Shown here piece after piece: positions 8,675 through 17,586 of a stretch of 64,000 nucleotides of DNA. The position numbers and the translations under genes were made by a program. The DNA lies in assembly GCA_963827065.1 (NCBI GenBank), contig CAWGZM010000001.1:1-64000 (forward strand). Direction: 5' to 3'. The notes below the pieces were generated by a model. The model did no database searches and was not told where the DNA came from. It saw only the letters and a list, made by a program, of their open reading frames with translations. This DNA is from JACVRW01 sp963827065. Its GTDB lineage: Bacteria > Actinomycetota > Thermoleophilia > Solirubrobacterales > Thermoleophilaceae. Positions within the stretch are counted from its first letter, which is position 1, and every line of letters starts with the position of its first letter.

Positions 8675-9479
8675 CTTAAGCGGCGGAGTTCCTCCTCCGC
8701 CAACGGGTCTCCGCCCTGCGCCCCTCGCGTCAGCCAGGCCCGCGCCTGGTCGTAGTCGCCGCGCTCTTTGGCGAGCAGGCCGAGGTTGGTTGCTGCCATG
8801 ACGTCGCCGCCATCAGCCCCCTTGGTGAGCCATCTCACTGCCTCGTCGGGATCGCCGCGCTCCTTGGCCATCAGTCCCAGGTTGGCTGCGGCCATGACGT
8901 CGCCCCCCTCGGCGCCGTTGCTGAACCACCTCCACGCTTCGTCGTGGTCGCCGCGCTCCCTAGCTCGCAGCCCTAGCATGGTCGCCGCGGCTGCGTCCTC
9001 GGCGTCGGCGGCATCGAGCAGTACGGCTTCGTTTTCGGCCGAACGCTCGGCATTGACCGGGTGCTCGACGGCCTCCTCGCCGACCGCCATCCTCTGGACC
9101 GCGTCAATCAGCTCGGCGAGATGCACGTCTATGGGCGCTCTGAACGCGTCGAGCCACTGTACTGCCCTCAGGAAGTACTCCATCCGCGGCCCGGGCTCGG
9201 CGTCCTCGACGCGGAAGAGCAGGATCGGGAGCCCGCGAGCATCAGCCAGCGCGACCTCGTTCCTCACCCCGCCGGAGTCGTTCGCCGCGGCCGAGAAGAC
9301 GACGATTATCAGCCAGACTGTTGCCGAGCGCGTTGACGATCGCCTCGGACCAGTCCGAGCCCGGCCGGATATCCCGCGGGGGCGATCCAGCACGCGAGGC
9401 CGGCGGCCTCGAGGCTGCTGTAGACCGAATTCGCCACCGCCTGTTTCTTCAGCGGATAGGAAATGAAGGCGACGTGCAT
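8671..9479 (-). pseudogene. TIR-Sel1/TPR repeat protein with two frameshifts
   Basis: From ATG 9479 the frame gives MHVAFISYPLKKQAVANSV and CWIAPAG. One extra G near 9375 moves it to the frame encoding DIRPGSDWSEAIVNALGNSL, and a second indel near 9315 moves it to LIIVVFSAAANDSGGVRNE, which stays open to 8671. Corrected, this is a complete TIR domain of about 130 residues. Three Sel1/TPR-like repeats of about 36 residues follow, each with an AA.NLGLxAKERGD..EA..WL.KGA pattern. Both indels are single bases in short runs, so sequencing error is possible; otherwise it is a recent pseudogene. Confidence 0.7.
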
Positions 9480-9536
9480 GGTCGATCGTCCGCTTTGGAG
9501 TCTAAGCCCCGTGGCGCCGAGCAGACCGATCGCCAC

Positions 9537-10085
9537 TCAATCATGATCGCGCGGCGTGAGGGTGAGCGGCAGCGAACCGGGGCAGAGCGCGAGCACCGCC
9601 TGCGCGAGCGCATGCCGAGCTCGTGCAGGTCGAGCGCCTGCTGGGATCGATCCACGCAATCGTCGTCGACGCTTGACCGGCTTCGGGCGGCGGTCAGCCG
9701 CGGGTGGTGTGGCCGCCCGCTGCTCGAGCCGCCGCTCCGTCGCCCCAAGCTCTTCCAGGGAGCGCCGTGCCAGCTCGCGATCGTCCATCCGCTCATACAC
9801 GCGCCACAGCACCTTGAGTGCCTCGGTCGAGATGTCGGTGTCCTCGCCCTCGCGGTCCAGCTGCAGCCCGTACTCCGCGTAGGCAAGAGTCTGCGGCAGG
9901 TCGCCGTTCTGCATGTGAGCGAGCCCCGCCCAGGCGGCCGCCCGCGCGAAGCCTTTCCGATCTCCCTACTTGTCGCTGGTCGCCCCCGCGGCGCGGAAGA
10001 CCTCAATCGCGCCGTCGTAGTAGCCGGCGTCGAGGAAGGCGCGGCGGCAGGGGCGCTCGAGCGGACGCCCCCGCAGCGCGCGCTA
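9537..10085 (-). pseudogene. TPR-like helical repeat remnant
   Basis: The open part (ATG 9914 to 9537) contains TLAYAEYGLQLDREGEDTDI and LKVLWRVYERMDDRELARRS, a TPR-like helix pair pattern with LGATERRLEQR after it. The same frame continues upstream as AFLDAGYYDGAIEVFRAAG and KGFARAAAWAGLAHMQNGD, but with an in-frame TAG between them and another TAG near 10085. This suggests a decayed tetratricopeptide protein. The C-terminal tail is Arg-rich and may not be native. Confidence 0.4.
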
Positions 10086-10162
10086 GGTGGAGTCGTCGCG
10101 GAGGTCACGGGCTTGCGCTCGGCGGGCCTGATCGATCACACTCTTGTGGCCGCCGAACGCGG

Positions 10163-10720
10163 ATGGTGAGCGTTATGCCAGCAATCACAAGAGGCGCGGC
10201 GAGAGTGACCGACCGCATCACGACCCGCGACCGCCAGCTCGCGGATTGGTTCAAGCGCGAGGGCTTCCTGCGACCGCTGCTGACGGTTGCGGCGCTCCGC
10301 AAAGCGAACATCAAGCCGCAGACGGCCGCCGCCTTGCTGAGCAAGGAGACGGCTAACGGCTCCAATGTCTTCGGGTGCGATCACGGCCCCTGCGGCGACG
10401 CGCCACCCTTCTGTCACCAGAACGTCACCGAGCGCCGCGCCAAGCGGCTCCGTGACAGCGACTTCAGCAACGGGGTGGGGCCGACTCAGCTCACCTTCGA
10501 GGGCTACATCGATCGCGCGCGCCGAGCCGGCGGGGAGTGGCGGCCCTACGTGAACATGGTGACCGGCTTTCAGGTCTTCAGGGAGCTGTTTGAGTCGGAG
10601 GGCAACTCGGTCTGGAGCGCGGCGAAGCGCTACAACGGTCGAGCCGAGTACGCGAACGACTTCGTGGGCCGCCGCGAGGCCTACGAGCGCAAGCTGCGCA
10701 GCGCGGGCTTCGAAGTATGA
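10163..10720 (+). CDS. Lysozyme-like/lytic transglycosylase-like protein
   Basis: This is a 185-residue protein. After a basic N-terminus come LLSKETANGSNVFGCDHGPC, with the candidate catalytic Glu in SKETA, then NGVGPTQLTFEGYIDRARRAGG, NMVTGFQVFRELFE and AAKRYNGRAEYANDFVGRREAYE. This order (catalytic Glu, GxGPxQL, YNG) is that of goose-type-lysozyme/SLT-like muramidases, including phage endolysins. No signal peptide is visible. ATG 10163 or ATG 10175 could be the start. It may act on peptidoglycan as a released lysin or effector; it is divergent from the TPR remnant. Confidence 0.65.
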   Translation: MVSVMPAITRGAARVTDRITTRDRQLADWFKREGFLRPLLTVAALRKANIKPQTAAALLSKETANGSNVFGCDHGPCGDAPPFCHQNVTERRAKRLRDSDFSNGVGPTQLTFEGYIDRARRAGGEWRPYVNMVTGFQVFRELFESEGNSVWSAAKRYNGRAEYANDFVGRREAYERKLRSAGFEV

Positions 10721-10986
10721 GAAGAGGGCCCACGTGCGTTGTGACGACCCAGCCCCGGCAACATCGGCCCTCCTCGCGGGCGTGTACTCACCATCTCGCT
10801 CGCGGTGCCTCGACGTCTCCTACGGCAAGCACAAGCGCCCCAAGAGACGGTCGATGACCGCAGGCGCCTCGCCAGTCCTGCCTTCCGAGGCGTGGATTCT
10901 GCTTCTGCCTGCGGGCGACGAAGACCGCCCACACGCGACTGGTCGTAAGGCGCGCCACCGCGGTGAGCCGATGATCATGGAGGCGG

Positions 10987-13900
10987 ATGGCCGGGATCTT
11001 CATCAGCTATCGCCGGAGTGATACGGCGCCGCATGCGGCTCGGCTGCGAGAGCGGCTGAGCGTGGAATTCGGCGATGAGTATGTCTTCATGGACGTGGAG
11101 TCTCTGCGCCCCGGCGAGCCGTTTCCGCTGGCGATCGAGTCCACGATCACCGCCAGCGACGCCGTGCTCGCGCTCATCGGCGATGAGTGGCTGAAAGTCA
11201 CCGACGGCGCCGGGCGGCGGCGGCTTGAGAACCACGACGACCTCGTTCGCATCGAACTGGAAACAGCGTTCCGGTTCGACCGCATGGTCATCCCCGTGCT
11301 GCTGAAGCGCGCCACGATCCCGGGCGCCCAGGAGCTGCCGCCGACGCTGAGCGCGCTGCACGAGCGCCACGCCATCGGCGTCCGTGACGAGCACTGGGAC
11401 GATGACGTCACCCGACTCGTGCGCCGCCTCGAAGAGGTGGTCGACACCGTCCCACCCTGCCCGTATCCGGGCATGCTGCCGTTCCGGCGGACCGACGCGG
11501 CGCGGTTCTTCGGACGCGAGCTTGAGACAGCCGACATCGCGGCGCGACTGGAGTCCGAGCGCCTGCTCTGCCTTGTCGGCCCGTCGGGCTGCGGCAAGTC
11601 GTCGGTGCTCGAGGCCGGCGTGTTCGCGCACATCGAGACCTCACGGCCCGGAGAGTGGTCGATCCGGGCAATGCGGCCCGGCAACTCCCCGGCGCGGCGC
11701 CTCGAAGTCATGCTCGAAGCCCCGCCCGACGCCGGTCGGCCGCTAGTCGTGGTCGATCAGCTCGAGGAGCTCTTCACCCAGGCCGGCGCCGACGAGCGGG
11801 CGCGCTTCGTCGCCGGCCTTTCCGCGCTGCACGGGGAGGGGCAGGTCGCGATCCTCCTGGCGATCCGCGCCGACTTCTACGGCGAGCTGATGGAGAGCAC
11901 GCTGTGGCCGCTCGTCGAGCGGGCGCGGGTCGACGTGGTCCCCCTGGCCGGCGACGCGCTCGCGGCGGCCATAACGGAGCCGGCCAGGCGCTGCCACGTG
12001 GTACTCGAGCCGGACCTCGTCGGGCGGCTGCTTACCGACGCCGGGCGCGAGCCGGGGGCATTGCCGCTGCTGCAGGAGGCGCTCGTGCGCCTCTGGGCGA
12101 CGATGCGCCTGCATCGCATCTCGCTTGCAGCGTACGGAGGGCTGTCCGCCGCGTTGGCCGACACGGCCGATGCCGCGATGACCGAGCTGGCGCCCCCCAA
12201 ACACCCCGTCGTGCGACGGGTGCTGCTCCGGCTCGTACAGTTCGGCGAGGGACGGCCGGACACCAGGCGCCAGTTGCGTCTAGAGGACCTGCGCAGCGAA
12301 GGTGACGACGACCGCGTCCTTGAGAGCGTGCTCGATCACCTCGCGCGGTTCCGGTTGCTGACCCTCACCGAGAACCGGGTCGACCTTGCGCATGAGGCGC
12401 TCATCACGGGATGGCCGACGCTCCGCAGCTGGGTCGCGCAGCGGCGCGACGCCGAGCTCGCCCGCCGCCGCCTTGTCGCCCACGTTGACACCTGGGAAGG
12501 CCATAACCGCGCCGGCGCCCTGCTCGATGACGTCCAGCTGCGCGACGCGCAGGCCTGGCTCGCGAGCGCTGACGCGCGGGAGCTCGGCGTACCCCGTGGC
12601 CTGCCCGAGCTCGTCGCCCGCAGCCACGCCGCGCTGATCCGCCGCCGACGGCTGCGGACGGCTGCAGTATCCGGCCTGGTCTGCCTGCTGGGGATCGCGG
12701 TCGTTCTGGCCGTCGTGTTCCTGCGCGCGCGCGATGATGCGATCCACAAGGCAAACGTAGCCCAGTCGCGGGAGGGGGCCGCCCGGGCGGCCGCGGTGCT
12801 GAGCCGCGATCCCCACCATAGCCTGCGGCTCGCGCTCGGGGCGGTCGACGTGCTGGCGCGCGATGGCTCGGCGACGAGCGCCGAGCTCCGCGAGGCGCAG
12901 GCGGCGCTGCGCGACGCCATCCGGGCCTCGCACGTGAGAGCTGTCCTCGACGGCCACACCAAACAGGTCGTGTCCGCGAGCTTTGACGCGTCCGGCACCC
13001 GCGTCGTGACCGCGAGCTGGGACGGCTCGGCGAGAGTCTGGGACGCTCGCACCGGCTCCCTGCGAGCCACTCTCGCCCACCCTGGCCGCGAGCCTCTCGA
13101 GACCGCCGCCTACAGTCCCGACGGCCGGCGTGTGGCGACGGCGGGCGCCAACGGCACCGCTCGCCTCTGGGACGCGGCGAGCGGACGCTCGGTCGCCGTC
13201 CTGCGCCATAACCCTAGCTCCGGCGTCATGAGTGCCGTCTTCGACAGCCATGGCAGACGAGTCCTGACCGCAGCCGACGGCACCGCACGGCTATGGGACG
13301 CTCGCACGGGCGCTGCTGGGGCGGCGCTGCGCGAGCCGGGAGCGGAACTGCACGGCGCGGAATTCAGCCCCGACGGCAAGCTCGTGGTCACCGTCGGCGA
13401 CCGGGGGCTTGCCAACCTCTGGCGGGTCGCGGACCGAACCCGGCTTGCCCGTCTGCCCCACGGCCGGACGGCCGTGAACACCGCGCGGTTCAGTTCGAAC
13501 GGCCGGTCGATCGTCACATCGAGCGACGATCACGTCGCGCGCGTCTGGGGCGTGCGCGGCGCCGGCCCGGTCGTGCTGCGCGGACACGACCGGCAGGTGG
13601 TCGATGCCGAGTTCAGCCCCGACGGCAGGCAAGTGGTGACCGCCGGCCTCGACGACACCGCCCGCATGTGGGACGCCCGGACCGGGGCCGAGCTCCGGCG
13701 ATTCACCCACGACGACACCGTCAGGACCGCGAGCTTCAGCCCCGACGGCACGCGCGTGGCAACCGCCAGCGCCGACCAGACCGCCCGGGTATGGGACGCC
13801 CGCAGCGGGGAAGAGCTCGTCGCGCTGCGCGGGCATAACGACTACGTCGGCACCGCCGCGTTCAGCCCCGATGGCAAGCGGGTCGTCACGTCGAGCTTCG

Positions 13901-14880
13901 ACCGCTCCGCGCGTGTCTGGGACGTCTCGGGCAACGAGCCGCTCCGCGTCGTCGGCGGCCGCGCCGTGGCTGAGACGGCGCTCAGTCCTGATGGGAGGCG
14001 AGTCGTGACCAGCTCGCCTGGAGAACCCCCCCGGGTCTGGGAAGTGGGGACGGGCGCGCCGGTATCGACACTCGGTCGCGCCGGAGCGGCGGTAACGACC
14101 GTGCGGTTCGCCTCCGCCGGGAGGCGCGTCCTCACGGTCGACGACGGCGGAGTCGTGGCGACGTGGGACCCATCGTCGGGCGACCTCGAGCGCTCCGAAC
14201 GCCCTGGAGGCGATGCGACGTGGGGCCTCGAGGGCTTTCCGGTAGGGACGGCGTTCAGCGCCGACGGAGCCCGGGTGGTGACGTGGACGGATGTTCAGGT
14301 GGGAGTCTTCGGCCTGGACCCCGGACGGAAGCTCAGCGTGCTGGACGTCCCCGGCACCGTCGAGTCGGCGGCGCTCAGTCCGGACGGCAGGCGCGCGGCG
14401 ACCGGGGGCTCCGACGAGACGGCGCGCATCTATGGCGTCGCGGCCCGGCGGGAACTGGACGCGTTTGCTCACGACGGGGCCGTCGTGAGCGTGATGCTCG
14501 GGGCCCGTGCAGACCAGTTGATAACCGCCAGCACCGACACCACGGCGCGGCTATGGGATGTCCGCACCGGTGAGGAACTCGTCACCTTCCGCGGTCACGA
14601 AGGGGAGTTGACAGGCGCGAGTCTCAGCCCCGATGGCCGGTGGGTCGGCACCGCCGGTGCCGACGGCAGCGCACGTGTCTGGGATTCGGAGACCGGACAG
14701 GAGATTGCTCGCTTCGAGCACCCCGATGCTGTGTTGACCGTCGCCTTCGACCGCAGTGGCCGTCGAGTCCTGACGCTGAGCAACGATCAGCGCGCGCGCG
14801 TTTTCGCTTGCGATCCTTGTGCGAGTCTCGACGAGCTCGTCCGGCTCGGCCGCAGCCGCGTGGTCCCCGCACTCCGGTAA
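10987..14880 (+). CDS. TIR-STAND NTPase-WD40 signalling protein
   Basis: This is a 1297-residue protein. Residues 1-150 form a TIR domain (IFISYRRSDTAPHAARL, YVFMDVESLRPGEPF, LALIGDEWL, DLVRIELETAF with the putative catalytic Glu). A STAND-type P-loop ATPase follows, with Walker A GPSGCGKSS (about 198-206) and Walker B VVVDQLEELF (about 253). A transmembrane helix sits near 557-580. About 14-15 WD40 repeats span 655-1280, most ending in WDARTG or a variant, enough for two seven-bladed propellers. An RBS-like GGAGG precedes ATG 10987. The layout fits a bacterial NLR-like sensor with a TIR effector; the trigger is unknown. Confidence 0.92.
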   Translation: MAGIFISYRRSDTAPHAARLRERLSVEFGDEYVFMDVESLRPGEPFPLAIESTITASDAVLALIGDEWLKVTDGAGRRRLENHDDLVRIELETAFRFDRMVIPVLLKRATIPGAQELPPTLSALHERHAIGVRDEHWDDDVTRLVRRLEEVVDTVPPCPYPGMLPFRRTDAARFFGRELETADIAARLESERLLCLVGPSGCGKSSVLEAGVFAHIETSRPGEWSIRAMRPGNSPARRLEVMLEAPPDAGRPLVVVDQLEELFTQAGADERARFVAGLSALHGEGQVAILLAIRADFYGELMESTLWPLVERARVDVVPLAGDALAAAITEPARRCHVVLEPDLVGRLLTDAGREPGALPLLQEALVRLWATMRLHRISLAAYGGLSAALADTADAAMTELAPPKHPVVRRVLLRLVQFGEGRPDTRRQLRLEDLRSEGDDDRVLESVLDHLARFRLLTLTENRVDLAHEALITGWPTLRSWVAQRRDAELARRRLVAHVDTWEGHNRAGALLDDVQLRDAQAWLASADARELGVPRGLPELVARSHAALIRRRRLRTAAVSGLVCLLGIAVVLAVVFLRARDDAIHKANVAQSREGAARAAAVLSRDPHHSLRLALGAVDVLARDGSATSAELREAQAALRDAIRASHVRAVLDGHTKQVVSASFDASGTRVVTASWDGSARVWDARTGSLRATLAHPGREPLETAAYSPDGRRVATAGANGTARLWDAASGRSVAVLRHNPSSGVMSAVFDSHGRRVLTAADGTARLWDARTGAAGAALREPGAELHGAEFSPDGKLVVTVGDRGLANLWRVADRTRLARLPHGRTAVNTARFSSNGRSIVTSSDDHVARVWGVRGAGPVVLRGHDRQVVDAEFSPDGRQVVTAGLDDTARMWDARTGAELRRFTHDDTVRTASFSPDGTRVATASADQTARVWDARSGEELVALRGHNDYVGTAAFSPDGKRVVTSSFDRSARVWDVSGNEPLRVVGGRAVAETALSPDGRRVVTSSPGEPPRVWEVGTGAPVSTLGRAGAAVTTVRFASAGRRVLTVDDGGVVATWDPSSGDLERSERPGGDATWGLEGFPVGTAFSADGARVVTWTDVQVGVFGLDPGRKLSVLDVPGTVESAALSPDGRRAATGGSDETARIYGVAARRELDAFAHDGAVVSVMLGARADQLITASTDTTARLWDVRTGEELVTFRGHEGELTGASLSPDGRWVGTAGADGSARVWDSETGQEIARFEHPDAVLTVAFDRSGRRVLTLSNDQRARVFACDPCASLDELVRLGRSRVVPALR

Positions 14881-14950
14881 ACGGCGCATCGTCGGAGCAG
14901 TAAGAGCAGCTTGTCTCCGGGTGTCGGATCCGAGATGATTGCTTTTCACC

Positions 14951-16207
14951 ATGCTCCGCGCGATTGCGATCTGTGTTGTAGTGATCGTGCTGGTCGCCGT
15001 CCGCTCGGCCGATGCTTCTGCTCAGGCCACGGGCACCATCGAGGTGATACTGGGCGGATACGGAGCGGTCGTGACAGACGGCTACACCTGCACCGCCGCG
15101 GACTTCGAAGGTGTCGGGTGCGCGTCGCTGACGGCGCCGATCGGGTCGACGCTTACCTTGACCGCCAACCCTGGGCCCATCACCGCGCCCGGCACAGGAA
15201 CCACGGCGCCCGTCCCGTCGAGCTTCGTCGGCTGGAGCCGGCCCGAATGCGAGGGGACGGGACCGTGCACGATGGCAGTGGATGACAACGAGGAGGCGAT
15301 TGTCGCGCACTTTTCGCCAGTTTGGCTCGAAATCATCAATAACGAGAACGCCGCATCGTCAGTTGACGTCAGCGGGCCGCCGCCGACCTACTGCACGACC
15401 CTCGACTGCATGACGGCCCTCTACGAGGCTGGCACTCGCCTTGACGTGACCGCCACGCCGCCCAGCGCGTTGGGCTTCGGCTGCGACCCATTCGACAGCG
15501 ATCTCGTCGCCGGCCGCTGCGCGATTGAGACCTCGAACATCCGGAACTTCGTCATGTTGGCACCCGCCGATGCCGAGCCCACCGAGCCGCCGTTCAACCT
15601 CCGGAAACCCGTGACCGTGAAGCGAGCCGGAAGTGGAGGAGGACGCGTCCAGGGCGCCGGCGCCGACGCCAGCGGCGCGAACTGGAGCATCGACTGCGGC
15701 ACCCAATGCAAGCTGACAGAGATCCAGTACCAGACTCGCATCCGGCTCAGGGCAATCGAGGCGTCCGGATCGACCTTCGAGCGGTGGGCCGGGCCGCCCT
15801 GCGGGGGCCAGACGGTCTGCACTTTCACGGCCGGCAAGTACCCGACCGTGCGTGCCACCTTCACCCACAATGCTCCGGCCTCGATTGCGTCTTCGGATCC
15901 AGGCCCAGGTCCGCGTTCAGTGCCGTTCAGCGTGTCGGTCAGCCGCGCCACAACCAGCGGCCGGCGCACCAAGCGTAGGATCGTGGTGACGCTCACGACC
16001 AACAGCAGCGCGCGGGCGACGCTACGCCTCACCCGCAAGGGGAGGGGGATTACAAGCAGGACCTTTGCGCTGCCGGCGGGCACATCGACACTCAGGGCCA
16101 AGGTGCCACGCCGCACGCGCGCCGGTTGGTACCGCATGTCGCTCGTCGTGACCGCCGCCGACGGCACCCGCAAGTCGTTTTCAAAACGTCTCCGCCTGAG
16201 GCGCTGA
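14951..16207 (+). CDS. Secreted protein with bacterial repeat/Ig-like segments
   Basis: The 418-residue protein starts with a signal peptide (MLRAIAICVVVIVLVAVRSADASAQA). The mature part has repeated strand-rich units with paired Cys and FxxWxxxxCxG patterns: FVGWSRPECEGTGPC, FERWAGPPCGGQTVC. These resemble the 'divergent InlB B-repeat/bacterial repeat' proteins with G-G-G-R-V and W.IDCGTQC segments. The C-terminal 100 residues are very basic (TSGRRTKRRIVVTLT, KSFSKRLRLRR) and look like a wall- or DNA-contacting tail. ATG 14951 fits the signal peptide better than TTG 14939. Its role is not known. Confidence 0.75.
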   Translation: MLRAIAICVVVIVLVAVRSADASAQATGTIEVILGGYGAVVTDGYTCTAADFEGVGCASLTAPIGSTLTLTANPGPITAPGTGTTAPVPSSFVGWSRPECEGTGPCTMAVDDNEEAIVAHFSPVWLEIINNENAASSVDVSGPPPTYCTTLDCMTALYEAGTRLDVTATPPSALGFGCDPFDSDLVAGRCAIETSNIRNFVMLAPADAEPTEPPFNLRKPVTVKRAGSGGGRVQGAGADASGANWSIDCGTQCKLTEIQYQTRIRLRAIEASGSTFERWAGPPCGGQTVCTFTAGKYPTVRATFTHNAPASIASSDPGPGPRSVPFSVSVSRATTSGRRTKRRIVVTLTTNSSARATLRLTRKGRGITSRTFALPAGTSTLRAKVPRRTRAGWYRMSLVVTAADGTRKSFSKRLRLRR

Positions 16208-16522
16208 TCAGCGTGACGATCGTTCACGCGACAGCCGCGGCGCGTGACTCCCTCGGCGCCGTCCGAGACGTCGTGCGGGCGGCAACGCTCACGTGAGTGG
16301 AACGCGGCGGCTACTGACGCGTCGACAACCATCACCCGGGGGAACGCGCTCCGGTCGAGGAGTGCGTCGACGCTGATTAAAGAGCTGCGGTATGTCGCAC
16401 TCCCCGGCCGCGGTTCGGACGCAACGATCGCTACCCGTACGGTTCGGCGCAAGAGCGCTCGCAGGCAACGGATCCGGAGCATTGAACCTCCCGGCCCAGT
16501 ACGTGCTAACCCCGTTGTGAGA
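16208..16522. other. Intergenic stretch between convergent genes
   Basis: About 315 bases separate the basic secreted protein (plus) from the trypsin-like protease (minus). I see no RBS-led frame, no clear hairpin with a T-run, and no RNA gene. Short frames here have the composition of shadows. Confidence 0.4.
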
Positions 16523-17539
16523 TTAGCCTAAGCCGAGATGCTCCTTCAGGATCTGGCGTACCCGGGAGGCCTGGACGGCCTCGTTGCGATCACCCTCGAT
16601 TCCGCCGAAATGGAGCGCCAGCGCCTTGCCGCTCTCGAGATCGACGATAACGGAGCCGGAGTTGCCGCCGAGGGTCGTCGCATCGTGATGCAACAGGTCC
16701 TGGGCGACGACCGCCGTGACCTGCCCCGGCGCGAGGCGCTTGACGTTGTAGACGCCGTCGAAGATGCGCTGCTGGTCGGCGGCGTCGTTGCGGCTGTCGC
16801 GGGCGGGATACCCGATCACCGCGACCCATGACCCGACACCCGCGTCCTGGAACTGGTCCTCCGACATCAGGTCGATGACCGCAGGCGTCGCCTCGCCGGT
16901 CTCGCCCTGCTCGGCCACCCGGAGCAAGGCGACGTCGACCGATCCCGGCGGCTCGATCCAGACGATCTCCTCGACGCGGAAGCGCGACTCCTCGACCTGC
17001 TGATGCTCATGGCGCCAGTCCAGGTTCGCGCTCACCGGAGGCGCACCGAAGTTCTGCAGAAAGGCGAATCGGCCGTTCTCCCGGGTCGCGAACTCGCTCG
17101 CGACGTGGCGGTTCGTCACCGCGACCCCCGGGGCGACCATCCAGGCGGTTCCCACCCAGTCGAGACGGTGGTTGCGGAGGTCGATCCGCCCGGCGCTGGG
17201 GATGATCCCCTCCAGCGTCAGCCGGGCGTCGCCGAGGCGGGACTCGATCTCCTGGCTGTCCGGGAACGTGTCCGGTGGCACCGCGAACGTCGACTGCTGG
17301 ACCACATATACCGGCCGCGTGAATCGCTCGATGATCGCCTCCAGCCCTGGCTGCTCGCCAGACTCGAACGCACCCTCGGTGATGCGATCCGCAGCCTCGG
17401 CTGCGGCATCCACATCGACGCCGCCTTCCAACCCTTCGAAGCCCTCCGTCTCCGCCTGCGCCCCCTCGGCGAGCTCGTCGAAGCGGTCGAGGAACTCCTG
17501 CTTCACGCTGGGCTCCGAGAAGACCTGTCGAACGTCCAT
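16523..17539 (-). CDS. Trypsin-like serine protease
   Basis: The 338-residue protein has an acidic helical N-terminal region (1-75) and a chymotrypsin-fold domain with an intact triad: His145 in VTNRHVA, Asp202 in SVDVALL, Ser294 in TLGGNSGS. The block RIFDGVYNVKRLAPG before the Ser is also in the trypsin-nuclease protein encoded at 22565-24610, so the two proteases belong to one subfamily. There is no signal peptide, which argues for a cytoplasmic protease. RBS-like GGAGG lies before the ATG. It is followed on the same strand, with a short gap upstream, by the hydrolase-Vps62 gene. It could process a partner protein when activated. Confidence 0.88.
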   Translation of the reverse strand: MDVRQVFSEPSVKQEFLDRFDELAEGAQAETEGFEGLEGGVDVDAAAEAADRITEGAFESGEQPGLEAIIERFTRPVYVVQQSTFAVPPDTFPDSQEIESRLGDARLTLEGIIPSAGRIDLRNHRLDWVGTAWMVAPGVAVTNRHVASEFATRENGRFAFLQNFGAPPVSANLDWRHEHQQVEESRFRVEEIVWIEPPGSVDVALLRVAEQGETGEATPAVIDLMSEDQFQDAGVGSWVAVIGYPARDSRNDAADQQRIFDGVYNVKRLAPGQVTAVVAQDLLHHDATTLGGNSGSVIVDLESGKALALHFGGIEGDRNEAVQASRVRQILKEHLGLG

Positions 17540-17586
17540 GCCGCCTCCTTACCGGGTTGCCGATGACGTCGATGCTGCCGTCAATC

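Noticed and set aside
8682..8701. Hairpin GGCGGAG...CTCCGCC as a terminator
   Set aside because: It lies within the end of the TIR-Sel1 coding sequence and has no T-run on either side.
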